Notes: a model not told the origin generated them from the sequence alone. A stretch of DNA of 64,000 nucleotides from Megaustenia siamemsis (GCA_032433765.1 JAVIAB010000059.1:57488103-57552102), one strand, 5' to 3'; shown: positions 11,201 through 23,579, counted from the stretch's first letter. Translations and numbers: made by a program.

Positions 11201-14200
11201 AAACACAATTCTGTGTTCATTGTTTCTTGTGGTTGTGAGAGGTGATAGTTGTATGTTGATGAAACACAATTCTGTGTTCATTGTTTCTTGTTGGTTGTGA
11301 GAGGTGATAGTTGTATGTTGATGAAACACAATTCTGTGTTCATTGTTTCTTGTTGGTTGTGAGAGGTCATAGTTGTATGTTGATGAAACACAATTCTGTG
11401 TTCATTGTTTCTTGTTGGTTGTGAGAGGTGATAGTTGTATGTTGATGAAACACAATTCTGTGCTGGTTGTTTCTTGTTGGTTGTGAGAGGTGATAGTTGT
11501 ATGTTGATGAAACACAATTCTGTGTTCATTGTTTCTTGTTGGTTGTGAGAGGTGATAGTTGTATGTTGATGAAACACAATTCTGTGTTCATTGTTTCTTG
11601 TTGGTTGTGAGAGGTGATAGTTGTATGTTGATGAAACACAATTCTGTGTTCATTGTTTCTTGTTGGTTGTGAGAGGTGATAGTTGTATGTTGATGAAACA
11701 CAATTCTGTGTTGGTTGTTTCTTGTTGGTTGTGAGAGGTGATAGTTGTATGTTGATGAAACACAATTCTGTGTTCATTGTTTCTTGTTGGTTGTGAGAGG
11801 TGATAGTTGTATGTTGATGAAACACAATTCTGTGTTCATTGTTTCTTGTTGGTTGTGAGAGGTGATAGTTGTATGTTGATGAAACACAATTCTGTGTTCA
11901 TTGTTTCTTGTTGGTTGTGAGAGGTGATAGTTGTATGTTGATGAAACACAATTCTGTGTTCATTGTTTCTTGTTGGTTGTGAGAGGTGATAGTTGTATGT
12001 TGATGAAACACAATTCTGTGTTCATTGTTTCTTGTTGGTTGTGAGAGGTGATAGTTGTATGTTGATGAAACACAATTCTGTGTTCATTGTTTCTTGTTGG
12101 TTGTGAGAGGTCATAGTTGTATGTTGATGAAACACAATTCTGTGTTCATTGTTTCTTGTTGGTTGTGAGAGGTGATAGTTGTATGTTGATGAAACACAAT
12201 TCTGTGTTCATTGTTTCTTGTTGGTTGTGAGAGGTGATAGTTGTATGTTGATGAAACACAATTCTGTGTTCATTGTTTCTTGTTGGTTGTGAGAGGTCAT
12301 AGTTGTATGTTGATGAAACACAATTCTGTGTTCATTGTTTCTTGTTGGTTGTGAGAGGTGATAGTTGTATGTTGATGAAACACAATTCTGTGTTCATTGT
12401 TTCTTGTTGGTTGTGAGAGGTGATAGTTGTATGTTGATGAAACACAATTCTGTGTTCATTGTTTCTTGTTGGTTGTGAGAGGTGATAGTTGTATGTTGAT
12501 GAAACACAATTCTGTGTTCATTGTTTCTTGTTGGTTGTGAGAGGTGATAGTTGTATGTTGATGAAACACAATTCTGTGTTCATTGTTTCTTGTTGGTTGT
12601 GAGAGGTGATAGTTGTATGTTGATGAAACACAATTCTGTGTTCATTGTTTCTTGTTGGTTGTGAGAGGTGATAGTTGTATGTTGATGAAACACAATTCTG
12701 TGCTCATTGTTTCTTGTTGGTTGTGAGAGGTGATAGTTGTATGTTGATGAAACACAATTCTGTGTTCATTGTTTCTTGTTGGTTGTGAGAGGTGATAGTT
12801 GTATGTTGATGAAACACAATTCTATGTTCATTGTTTCTTGTTGGTTGTGAGAGGTGATAGTTGTATGTTGATGAAACACAATTCTGTGTTCATTGTTTCT
12901 TGTTGGTTGTGAGAGGTGATAGTTGTATGTTGATGAAACACAATTCTGTGTTCATTGTTTCTTGTTGGTTGTGAGAGGTGATAGTTGTATGTTGATGAAA
13001 CACAATTCTGTGTTCATTGTTTCTTGTTGGTTGTGAGAGGTGATAGTTGTATGTTGATGAAACACAATTCTGTGTTCATTGTTTCTTGTTGGTTGTGAGA
13101 GGTGATAGTTGTATGTTGATGAAACACAATTCTGTGCTGGTTGTTTCTTGTTGGTTGTGAGAGGTAATAGTTGTATGTTGATGAAACACAATTCTGTGCT
13201 GGTTGTTTCTTGTTGGTTGTGAGAGGTAATAGTTGTATGTTGATGAAACACAATTCTGTGCTGGTTGTTTCTTGTTGGTTGTGAGAGGTGATAGTTGTAT
13301 GTTGATGAAACACAATTCTGTGTTCATTGTTTCTTGTTGGTTGTGAGAGGTGATAGTTGTATGTTGATGAAACACAATTCTGTGTTCATTGTTTCTTGTT
13401 GGTTGTGAGAGGTGATAGTTGTATGTTGATGAAACACAATTCTGTGTTCATTGTTTCTTGTTGGTTGTGAGAGGTGATAGTTGTATGTTGATGAAACACA
13501 ATTCTGTGTTCATTGTTTCTTGTTGGTTGTGAGAGGTGATAGTTGTATGTTGATGAAACACAATTCTGTGCTGGTTGTTTTTTGTTGGTTGTGAGAGGTG
13601 ATAGTTGTATGTTGATGAAACACAATTCTGTGTTCATTGTTTCTTGTTGGTTGTGAGAGGTGATAGTTGTATGTTGATGAAACACAATTCTGTGTTGGTT
13701 GTTTCTTGTTGGTTGTGAGAGGTGATAGTTGTATGTTGATGAAACACAATTCTGTGTTCATTGTTTCTTGTTGGTTGTGAGAGGTCATAGTTGTATGTTG
13801 ATGAAACACAATTCTGTGTTCATTGTTTCTTGTTGGTTGTGAGAGGTCATAGTTGTATGTTGATGAAACACAATTCTGTGCTGGTTGTTTCTTGTTGGTT
13901 GTGAGAGGTGATAGTTGTATGTTGATGAAACACAATTCTGTGTTCATTGTTTCTTGTTGGTTGTGAGAGGTGATAGTTGTATGTTGATGAAACACAATTC
14001 TGTGCTGGTTGTTTCTTGTTGGTTGTGAGAGGTGATAGTTGTATGTTGATGAAACACAATTCTGTGTTCATTGTTTCTTGTTGGTTGTGAGAGGTGATAG
14101 TTGTATGTTGATGAAACACAATTCTGTGTTCATTGTTTCTTGTTGGTTGTGAGAGGTCATAGTTGTATGTTGATGAAACACAATTCTGTGTTCATTGTTT

Positions 14201-17200
14201 CTTGTTGGTTGTGAGAGGTGATAGTTGTATGTTGATGAAACACAATTCTGTGTTCATTGTTTCTTGTTGGTTGTGAGAGGTGATAGTTGTATGTTGATGA
14301 AACACAATTCTGTGTTCATTGTTTCTTGTTGGTTGTGAGAGGTCATAGTTGTATGTTGATGAAACACAATTCTGTGTTCATTGTTTCTTGTTGGTTGTGA
14401 GAGGTGATAGTTGTATGTTGATGAAACACAATTCTGTGCTGGTTGTTTCTTGTTGGTTGTGAGAGGTGATAGTTGTATGTTGATGAAACACAATTCTGTG
14501 TTCATTGTTTCTTGTTGGTTGTGAGAGGTCATAGTTGTATGTTGATGAAACACAATTCTGTGTTCATTGTTTCTTGTTGGTTGTGAGAGGTGATAGTTGT
14601 ATGTTGATGAAACACAATTCTATGTTCATTGTTTCTTGTTGGTTGTGAGAGGTCATAGTTGTATGTTGATGAAACACAATTCTGTGTTCATTGTTTCTTG
14701 TTGGTTGTGAGAGGTGATAGTTGTATGTTGGTGAAACACAATTCTGTGCTGGTTGTTTCTTGTTGGTTGTGAGAGGTGATAGTTGTATGTTGATGAAACA
14801 CAATTCTGTGTTCATTGTTTCTTGTTGGTTGTGAGAGGTGATAGTTGTATGTTGATGAAACACAATTCTGTGTTCATTGTTTCTTGTTGGTTGTGAGAGG
14901 TGATAGTTGTATGTTGATGAAACACAATTCTGTGTTCATTGTTTCTTGTTGGTTGTGAGAGGTGATAGTTGTATGTTGATGAAACACAATTCTGTGCTGG
15001 TTGTTTCTTGTTGGTTGTGAGAGGTGATAGTTGTATGTTGATGAAACACAATTCTGTGTTCATTGTTTCTTGTTGGTTGTGAGAGGTGATAGTTGTATGT
15101 TGATGAAACACAATTCTGTGCTGGTTGTTTCTTGTTGGTTGTGAGAGGTGATAGTTGTATGTTGATGAAACACAATTCTGTGTTCATTGTTTCTTGTTGG
15201 TTGTGAGAGGTGATAGTTGTATGTTGATGAAACACAATTCTGTGTTCATTGTTTCTTGTTGGTTGTGAGAGGTGATAGTTGTATGTTGATGAAACACAAT
15301 TCTGTGTTCATTGTTTCTTGTTGGTTGTGAGAGGTGATAGTTGTATGTTGATGAAACACAATTCTGTGTTCATTGTTCTTGTTGGTTGTGAGAGGTGATA
15401 GTTGTATGTTGATGAAACACAATTCTGTGTTCATTGTTTCTTGTTGGTTGTGAGAGGTGATAGTTGTATGTTGATGAAACACAATTCTGTGTTCATTGTT
15501 TCTTGTTGGTTGTGAGAGGTGATAGTTGTATGTTGATGAAACACAATTCTGTGTTCATTGTTTCTTGTTGGTTGTGAGAGGTGATAGTTGTATGTTGATG
15601 AAACACAATTCTGTGTTCATTGTTTCTTGTTGGTTGTGAGAGGTCATAGTTGTATGTTGATGAAACACAATTCTGTGTTCATTGTTTCTTGTTGGTTGTG
15701 AGAGGTGATAGTTGTATGTTGATGAAACACAATTCTGTGTTCATTGTTTCTTGTTGGTTGTGAGAGGTGATAGCTGTATGTTGATGAAACACAATTCTGT
15801 GCTGGTTGTTTCTTGTTGGTTGTGAGAGGTGATAGCTGTATGTTGATGAAACAAAATTCTGTGCTGGTTGTTTCTTGTTGGTTGTGAGAGGTAATAGTTG
15901 TATGTTGGTGAAACACAATTCTGTGCTGGTTGTTTCTTGTTGGTTGTGAGAGGTGATAGTTGTATGTTGATGAAACACAATTCTGTGCTGGTTGTTTCTT
16001 GTTGGTTGTGAGAGGTGATAGTTGTATGTTGATGAAACACAATTCTGTGTTCATTGTTTCTTGTTGGTTGTGAGAGGTGATAGTTGTATGTTGATGAAAC
16101 ACAATTCTGTGTTCATTGTTTCTTGTTGGTTGTGAGAGGTGATAGTTGTATGTTGATGAAACACAATTCTGTGTTCATTGTTTCTTGTTGGTTGTGAGAG
16201 GTGATAGTTGTATGTTGATGAAACACAATTCTGTGTTCATTGTTTCTTGTTGGTTGTGAGAGGTGATAGTTGTATGTTGATGAAACACAATTCTGTGCTG
16301 GTTGTTTTTTGTTGGTTGTGAGAGGTGATAGTTGTATGTTGGTGAAACACAATTCTGTGTTCATTGTTTCTTGTTGGTTGTGAGAGGTGATAGTTGTATG
16401 TTGATGAAACACAATTCTGTGTTGGTTGTTTCTTGTTGGTTGTGAGAGGTGATAGTTGTATGTTGATGAAACACAATTCTGTGTTCATTGTTTCTTGTTG
16501 TTGTGAGAGGTCATAGTTGTATGTTGATGAAACACAATCCTGTGTTCATTGTTTCTTGTTGGTTGTGAGAGGTGATAGTTGTATGTTGATGAAACACAAT
16601 TCTGTGCTGGTTGTTTCTTGTTGGTTGTGAGAGGTGATAGTTGTATGTTGATGAAACACAATTCTGTGTTCATTGTTTCTTGTTGGTTGTGAGAGGTGAT
16701 AGTTGTATGTTGATGAAACACAATTCTGTGCTGGTTGTTTCTTGTTGGTTGTGAGAGGTGATAGTTGTATGTTGATGAAACACAATTCTGTGTTCATTGT
16801 TTCTTGTTGGTTGTGAGAGGTGATAGTTGTATGTTGATGAAACACAATTCTGTGTTGGTTGTTTCTTGTTGGTTGTGAGAGGTGATAGTTGTATGTTGAT
16901 GAAACACAATTCTGTGTTCATTGTTTCTTGTTGGTTGTGAGAGGTGATAGTTGTATGTTGATGAAACACAATTCTGTGTTCATTGTTTCTTGTTGGTTGT
17001 GAGAGGTGATAGTTGTATGTTGATGAAACACAATTCTGTGTTCATTGTTTCTTGTTGGTTGTGAGAGGTGATAGTTGTATGTTGATGAAACACAATTCTG
17101 TGTTCATTGTTTCTTGTTGGTTGTGAGAGGTGATAGTTGTATGTTGATGAAAACAATTCTGTGTTCATTGTTTCTTGTTGGTTGTGAGAGGTGATAGTTG

Positions 17201-19927
17201 TATGTTGATGAAACACAATTCTGTGTTCATTGTTTCTTGTTGGTTGTGAGAGGTGATAGTTGTATGTTGATGAAACACAATTCTGTGTTCATTGTTTCTT
17301 GTTGGTTGTGAGAGGTGATAGTTGTATGTTGATGAAACACAATTCTGTGTTCATTGTTTCTTGTTGGTTGTGAGAGGTCATAGTTGTATGTTGATGAAAC
17401 ACAATTCTGTGTTCATTGTTTCTTGTTGGTTGTGAGAGGTGATAGTTGTATGTTGATGAAACACAATTCTGTGTTCATTGTTTCTTGTTGGTTGTGAGAG
17501 GTGATAGTTGTATGTTGATGAAACACAATTCTGTGTTCATTGTTTCTTGTTGGTTGTGAGAGGTGATAGTTGTATGTTGATGAAACACAATTCTGTGTTC
17601 ATTGTTTCTTGTTGGTTGTGAGAGGTGATAGTTGTATGTTGATGAAACACAATTCTGTGTTCATTGTTTCTTGTTGGTTGTGAGAGGTCATAGTTGTATG
17701 TTGATGAAACACAATTCTGTGTTCATTGTTTCTTGTTGGTTGTGAGAGGTGATAGTTGTATGTTGATGAAACACAATTCTGTGTTCATTGTTTCTTGTTG
17801 GTTGTGAGAGGTGATAGTTGTATGTTGATGAAACACAATTCTGTGTTCATTGTTTCTTGTGAGAGGTGATAGTTGTATGTTGATGAAACACAATTCTGTG
17901 TTCATTGTTTCTTGTTGGTTGTGAGAGGTGATAGTTTATATGTTGATGAAACACAATTCTGTGTTCATTGTTTCTTGTTGGTTGTGAGAGGTGATAGTTG
18001 TATGTTGATGAAACACAATTCTGTGTTCATTGTTTCTTGTTGGTTGTGAGAGGTGATAGTTGTATGTTGATGAAACACAATTCTGTGTTCATTGTTTCTT
18101 GTTGGTTGTGAGAGGTCATAGTTGTATGTTGATGAAACACAATTCTGTGCTGGTTGTTTCTTGTTGGTTGTGAGAGGTGGTAGCTGTATGTTGATGAAAC
18201 ACAATTCTGTGTTCATTGTTTCTTGTTGGTTGTGAGAGGTGATAGTTGTATGTTGATGAAACACAATTCTGTGTTCATTGTTTCTTGTTGGTTGTGAGAG
18301 GTGATAGTTGTATGTTGATGAAACACAATTCTGTGTTCATTGTTTCTTGTTGGTTGTGAGAGGTGATAGTTGTATGTTGATGAAACACAATTCTGTGTTC
18401 ATTGTTTCTTGTTGGTTGTGAGAGGTCATAGTTGTATGTTGATGAAACACAATTCTGTGTTGGTTGTTTCTTGTTGGTTGTGAGAGGTGATAGTTGTATG
18501 TTGATGAAACACAATTCTGTGTTCATTGTTTCTTGTTGGTTGTGAGAGGTGATAGTTGTATGTTGATGAAACACAATTCTGTGTTCATTGTTTCTTGTTG
18601 GTTGTGAGAGGTGATAGTTGTATGTTGATGAAACACAATTCTGTGTTCATTGTTTCTTGTTGGTTGTGAGAGGTCATAGTTGTATGTTGATGAAACACAA
18701 TTCTGTGCTGGTTGTTTCTTGTTGGTTGTGAGAGGTCATAGTTGTATGTTGATGAAACACAATTCTGTGTTCATTGTTTCTTGTTGGTTGTGAGAGGTGA
18801 TAGTTGTATGTTGATGAAACACAATTCTGTGTTCATTGTTTCTTGTTGGTTGTGAGAGGTGATAGTTGTATGTTGATGAAACACAATTCTGTGTTCATTG
18901 TTTCTTGTTGGTTGTGAGAGGTGATAGTTGTATGTTGATGAAACACAATTCTGTGTTCATTGTTTCTTGTTGGTTGTGAGAGGTGATAGTTGTATGTTGA
19001 TGAAACACAATTCTATGTTCATTGTTTCTTGTTGGTTGTGAGAGGTGATAGTTGTATGTTGATGAAACACAATTCTATGTTCATTGTTTCTTGTTGGTTG
19101 TGAGAGGTGATAGTTATATGTTGATGAAACACAATTCTGTGCTGGTTGTTTCTTGTTGGTTGTGAGAGGTCATAGTTGTATGTTGATGAAACACAATTCT
19201 GTGCTGGTTGTTTCTTGTTGGTTGTGAGAGGTGGTAGCTGTATGTTGATGAAACACAATTCTGTGCTGGTTGTTTCTTGTTGGTTGTGAGAGGTGATAGT
19301 GTATGTTGATGAAACACAATTCTGTGCTGGTTGTTTCTTGTTGGTTGTGAGAGGTGATAGTGTATGTTGATGAAACACAATTCTGTGCTGGTTGTTTCTT
19401 GTTGGTTGTGAGAGGTGATAGCTGTATGTTGATGAAACACAATTCTGTGCTGGTTGTTTCTTGTCGGTTGTGAGAGGTGATAGCTGTATGTTGATGAAAC
19501 AAAATTCTGTGCTGGTTGTTTCTTGTTGGTTGTGAGAGGTAATAGCTGTATGTTGGTGAAACACAATTCTGTGCTGGTTGTTTCTTGTTGGTTGTGAGAG
19601 GTAATAGCTGTATGTTGATGAAACACAATTCTGCGCTGGTTGTTTCTTGTTGGTTGTGAGAGGTGATAGCTGTATGTTGATGAAACACAATTCTGTTATG
19701 GTTGGTTGTGAGAAGTAATAGGTGCATGTTGATGAAACACAATTCTGTGCTGGTTGGTTGTGAGAAGTAATAGTTGCATGTTGATGAAACACAATTCTGT
19801 GCTGGTTGTTTCTTGTTGGTTGTGAGAGGTGATAGCTGTATGTTGATGAAACACAATTCTGTGCTGGTTGGTTCTGAGAAGTAATAGTTGCATGTTGATG
19901 AAACACAATTCTGTGCTGGTTGTTCCT
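2262..19927. repeat. Giant 62-bp satellite array (about 285 units)
   Basis: A head-to-tail repeat of 62 bases runs for about 17.7 kb inside the exon 2/3 intron. Landmarks in each unit are GAAACACAATTCTGTG, TTTCTTGTTGGTTGTGAG and ATAGTTGTATGTTG. Two main variants alternate at one site: TTCATTG (A, majority) and CTGGTTG or TTGGTTG (B). A second site is GTGATAG or GTCATAG. Scattered one- and two-base deletions lie mostly in 3300-7850 and near 15375-17900. An odd 13-base insertion lies near 7765 (GGATCCTTATTG region). The 3' edge (19650-19927) has shortened, divergent units. The antisense open frames are by-products of the unit. Confidence 0.97.
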
Positions 19928-20257
19928 AGTCAGTTAGACACAGTGGAACTAGTATATATGTAATCTCTGTATAATCTGCTTATCATAAAAAACTTGAGTC
20001 GGTTTTGATGGCCTCTCTCATGACTGATCAGGTCTGACATCAGGCATCTTTATAATTTGAGTGATATTTTGCTATAAAAATAAGGTTTTGTATTAAAATC
20101 TTCCAGTAGAGTACAAATTTACGCCTCGGACATGTTTCTTCCTTGTAAAGGTAGTGAAGCCTGTATTATCTAAGACTTCTAGAACTATGCCACTGGTTGC
20201 AGTGACACCAGTAGGTTATCAAAGCTGGTCAGGTTATAGTTTTGGAATTAGACAAAG

Positions 20258-20334
20258 ATAGACATATTGATATCAGATAGACATATTGATATCAGATAGA
20301 CATATTGATATCAGATAGACATATTGATATCAGA
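20258..20334. repeat. 19-bp tandem repeat, 4 copies
   Basis: Four near-perfect copies of a 19-base unit with core GACATATTGATATC, which contains the GATATC palindrome. Confidence 0.9.
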
Positions 20335-20925
20335 TGCACTGAGCTGCATGTAACAGTGTAATGTGGCTCCCTCTGTGCAATTATCGCAACCATACAAAAC
20401 TGAATGCAGAAGAAGAAAAATAAACAAAATGTAGCAGAATCGTGAACATCTTCACATCCAGATGCTCTGTTGTTTGTAGGGCTACTAAATGAAAAAAATA
20501 TGAGCCTGAACACTATAGTTTAAACTAACTCAGCAGACATAAGCAGGCCAAAATCTTCACTCAGAACAGGTCAGTGTGACCACAGAGCACACCCACACAG
20601 GATAGAACTTGGTGACTTTGCAACCAGCAATTGTGGAGCATCCAGACAAACTCCAGAGCATTTACAACAGGACTCCAGCACTCTCAACACCCTAAGAACA
20701 CAAATGTCGCCCACAGAAACAACCCCGCATGATAAGTTATGGGGAGCCGGTAATGACCTTAAATGCACTGTCTTCTTCATAGCCAATATTGACCTCGATG
20801 CATAACAATAGTAGACCGCTGAAGAAGAGCTACAATTAATATGTTGCTTGTAGAATACCAGAAAAGTTATGCCTATTACCAGCTCAACAGAAGAACAAAT
20901 AAGAATTTCTAGACTCCACACTGTG
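20335..20925. other. Intron sequence with no recognised feature
   Basis: About 590 bases of unique-looking intron between the 19-bp repeat and a SINE-like element. I find no exon-like frame and no tRNA head. It may be old mobile DNA, but I cannot show it. Confidence 0.5.
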
Positions 20926-20929
20926 ACCT

Positions 20930-21110
20930 TCCAGGCATGTCGTAAGAGGCAACTGAGGAGGTTGATCGATGGCTTGACAAGCTGTCATTGTAAAAAGTAT
21001 TGTTATGGAAGCAGAGCCATAGATTTTTGAAGCAGTGCTAGGTTTCTGTTCTTGAGATTGTGGTTCTGCCCAATGTGACATCTTCGGCTTGAAAGGATGA
21101 TTGATGGATG
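20930..21110 (+). repeat. SINE-like element N, copy 1
   Basis: It shares with 60687-60952 the string GTGACCTTCCAGGCATG, GTAAGAGGC, GGCTTGACAAGCTGTCATTG and GAGATTGTGGTTCTGCCC. It ends CGGCTTGAAAGGA followed by a GATG/GGTG-type simple tail. This copy lacks about 30 internal bases (around 21037) that the other copies have. Two others are at 48440-48605 (5'-truncated) and 60687-60952. Confidence 0.75.
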
Positions 21111-21297
21111 GGTGGGTGGGTGGGTGGGTGGAGAAACAGATTGAAGTTCCACCTTTAACGCTATAAGGATTGGAACCTCTGGTGAATGTGACTGTGGCAC
21201 AGGCAAAATGACTGCTGAACATCTGCAAGTTAAGCCCAACATATGATGAACAGAGAAGGTTTTTATGGTCATCATCGGTACCAACTGGGACATGATG

Positions 21298-21376
21298 AAT
21301 GGTGATGTCACCAGCCTTGAGCTGACGAATGCTTTCTTCAAACTTATTGATACTGACATCTAGAGGTGTAGCGACT
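21298..21376. repeat. Single diverged copy of the 77-bp unit
   Basis: One unit of the array at 21806-22777 occurs alone here: GTGATGTCACCAGCCTTGAG, CTTTCTTCAAACTTATTGAT, CATCTAGAGGTGTAGC. It may be the source copy of the array or a relic of a larger one. Confidence 0.8.
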
Positions 21377-21399
21377 TCCAGTCAATATGGTGGATAGAT

Positions 21400-21805
21400 A
21401 GCAGTAACTATTGAGGCTCAATCTGAAAAATGTTCCTTATTGCAGTTTCCTCGTATTCCAAGTCCAGCTTGCTGAAGGAACTACTGCATTTAGTACTCTG
21501 CGCACACCATGAGCTGTGTGTTTCATCTGGATTGTGTTTCGATATTATGATTGCTTTCAATGAATGATGATATCGTAGGAAGAAGGACAATTCAACTGCG
21601 TTCACTTTCAGTGCTGCTTGGTCTTATGTCTTTTAGTGTGTGCTGTAGCTGCTATGATGGGGGCTGCAGCTGTCTTTTTTGTTTGGATGTATCAGTAAGA
21701 TGATTTTTATTTTTGATGATTCCACTGTCATGGGCGGTTGAGCAATTATGGATTTTAATTCGTTTGCAGTGATACAGGGGCCTTCGACTAACCATAACTA
21801 TAACC
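21400..21805 (+). repeat. Interspersed repeat R, longest uninterrupted copy
   Basis: Matches the two halves of 35385-36410 and the piece at 25655-25755. Landmarks are GCTTTCAATGAATGATGATATCG, in short ATGATGATATCGTA, then GTGTGTGCTGTAGCTGC, GATGATTCCACTG, TGGATTTTAATTCGTTTGCAG and a CCATAAC-type end. It has no clear coding frame and no tRNA head that I can see. It is probably a retroposon. Confidence 0.65.
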
Positions 21806-22777
21806 ATCTAGAGGTGTAGCTGTATGGTGATGTCACCATCCTTGAGCTGACAAATGCTTTCTTCAAAATTATTAATACTGACATCTGGAGGTGTAGCTGT
21901 GTGGTAATGTCACCAGCCTTAAGCTGACCATGCTTTCTTCAAACTTATTAATACTGACATCTGGAGGTGTAGCTGTGTGGTAATGTCACCAGCCTTAAGC
22001 TGACCAATGCTTTCTTCAAACTTATTAATACTGACATCTAGAGGTGTAACTGTACCGTGATGTCACCAGCCTTAAGCTGACCAATGCTTTCTTCAAACTT
22101 ATTAATACTGACATCTAGAGGTGTAACTGTACCGTGATGTCACCAGCCTTAAGCTGACCAATGCTTTCTTCAAACTTATTAATACTGACATCTAGAGGTG
22201 TAACTGTACCGTGATGTCACCAGCCTTAAGCTGACCAATGCTTTCTTCAAACTTATTAATACTGACATCTAGAGGTGTAACTGTACCGTGATGTCACCAG
22301 CCTTAAGCTGACCAATGCTTTCTTCAAACTTATTAATACTGACATCTAGAGGTGTAACTGTACCGTGATGTCACCATCCTTAAGCTGACCAATGCTTTCT
22401 TCAAACTTATTAATACTGACATCTGGAGGTGTAGCTGTGTGGTAATGTCACCAGCCTTAAGATGACGAATGCTTTCTTCAAACTTATTAATACTGACATC
22501 TAGAGGTGTAACTGTACCGTGATGTCACCAGCCTTAAGCTGACCAATGCTTTCTTCAAAATTATTAATACTGACATCTAGAGGTGTAACTGTACCGTGAT
22601 GTCACCAGCCTTAAGCTGACCAATGCTTTCTTCAAAATTATTAATACTGACATCTAGAGGTGTAACTGTACCGTGATGTCACCAGCCTTAAGCTGACCAA
22701 TGCTTTCTTCAAAATTATTAATACTGACATCTAGCGGTGTAACTGTACAGTGATGTCACCAGCCTTAAGATGGCAAA
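21806..22777. repeat. 77-bp tandem repeat, about 12.5 units
   Basis: The unit has landmarks GATGTCACCAGCCTTAAG, CAATGCTTTCTTCAAA and ATTAATACTGACATCTAGAG. Variants GTGTGGTAATGTC and TACCGTGATGTC mark subsets. The array is interrupted by a SINE at 22779-23036 and resumes for part of a unit at 23037-23087. Confidence 0.95.
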
Positions 22778-22778
22778 T

Positions 22779-23036
22779 AAAAAGTAAAGTACCCCCCGTC
22801 ACGCAAAGTGGCGTATAGGGGAATATGGTGTTAGTGACCCTATATTTTACAGACCTTCAGCATATGATTTTTGGGGTAATGTGGTCGGTATTACGCCCGT
22901 GCTGCTTTACTTTCCCAGAAAAAATTCCGGTACCCATTTTAAGGCTGGGTGAACCCGGAGCTGTCGGTTGGGATCGAACCCTACCCCTTGTCCTTTGTAG
23001 TCCAGTTCACTAACCACTGAGCTATCGTGGCTCCCA
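22779..23036 (-). repeat. tRNA-derived SINE (family A) inserted in the 77-bp array
   Basis: On the - strand it starts GGAGCCACGATAGCTCAGTGG with a perfect box A (TAGCTCAGTGG) and box B (GGTTCGATCCC). It then has a body with GCTGGGTG-type landmarks in + sense and ends CCACTTTGCGTGACGGGGGG. It is flanked by a 13-base duplication, TAAGATGGCAAAT at 22766-22778 and TAAGATGGCGAAT at 23037-23049. The flanks are repeat-unit sequence, so it entered after the array formed. Confidence 0.88.
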
Positions 23037-23087
23037 TAAGATGGCGAATGCTTTTTTCAAACTTATTAATACTGACATCTAGCGGTG
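23037..23087. repeat. 77-bp array, remainder after the SINE insertion
   Basis: Continues the interrupted unit: CGAATGCTTTTTTCAAAC, TTATTAATACTGACATCTAG. The array then stops about 110 bases before exon 3. Confidence 0.85.
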
Positions 23088-23200
23088 TACACAGAAGAAG
23101 AAGAGAAGTAATGTGAGCAACTATGCTAAAAAGGAAATGGAGAGATTTTATTTGCAACTAAGCTGAACCAGTTCTTAAGTTTCTTTTTTGTTTATTTTAG

Positions 23201-23363
23201 GATGCTGTGCATGTTTATAGTGGAATCCCAGATTTTATATATGGATCCACATCTGGACCCAAGGAATCATTGGGTGAATTCTGTGGTATGAATTCTGGCA
23301 GGGATGCTACTGTCTATAGCAGAACTGGGACTATAACGGTTTACTTTCAGGGTGATCTGTTAC
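23201..23363 (+). CDS. megf8: MEGF8-like exon 3: CUB region
   Basis: The acceptor is TTTATTTTAG at 23200 and the donor TTAC|GTAAGT at 23364. The exon is 163 bases, phase 0 to phase 1. It opens with DAVHVYSGIPDF and contains EFCG, and near the end ITVYFQGDLL. These match the second CUB region of MEGF8 (aromatic-x-G-x-P-x-F, a late F-C-G, then a hydrophobic strand). It follows the 21-kb intron that holds the giant satellite. Confidence 0.9.
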
Positions 23364-23579
23364 GTAAGTTTAAAGTATACACTATCATGACTGTATGTTA
23401 GATAGTTTACACATGATTTGTATCTACTTGAATTTATTTACATAATTGATATGGGTAAATCAGTATTTGGGCTGCGTCAGAGAGAAATTCCTGCCTAGTT
23501 GATCAAAAGCTGAGGATGAGACACAATGTTGAATTCACATCCTACAAATGTCTCCCTAGAGTAAGATAGGGTGCCTGTA

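Noticed and set aside
19019..19906. A 295-codon antisense protein gene
   Set aside because: It lies wholly in the 62-bp satellite, is explained by loss of the variant A stop, and has no complexity of its own.
2262..19927. CRISPR array
   Set aside because: The units are contiguous with no unique spacers, the genome is eukaryotic, and there are no cas genes.
22938..23032. Functional tRNA gene on the - strand
   Set aside because: Boxes A and B are good, but the cloverleaf is not maintained and the sequence is the head of a SINE repeated four times.
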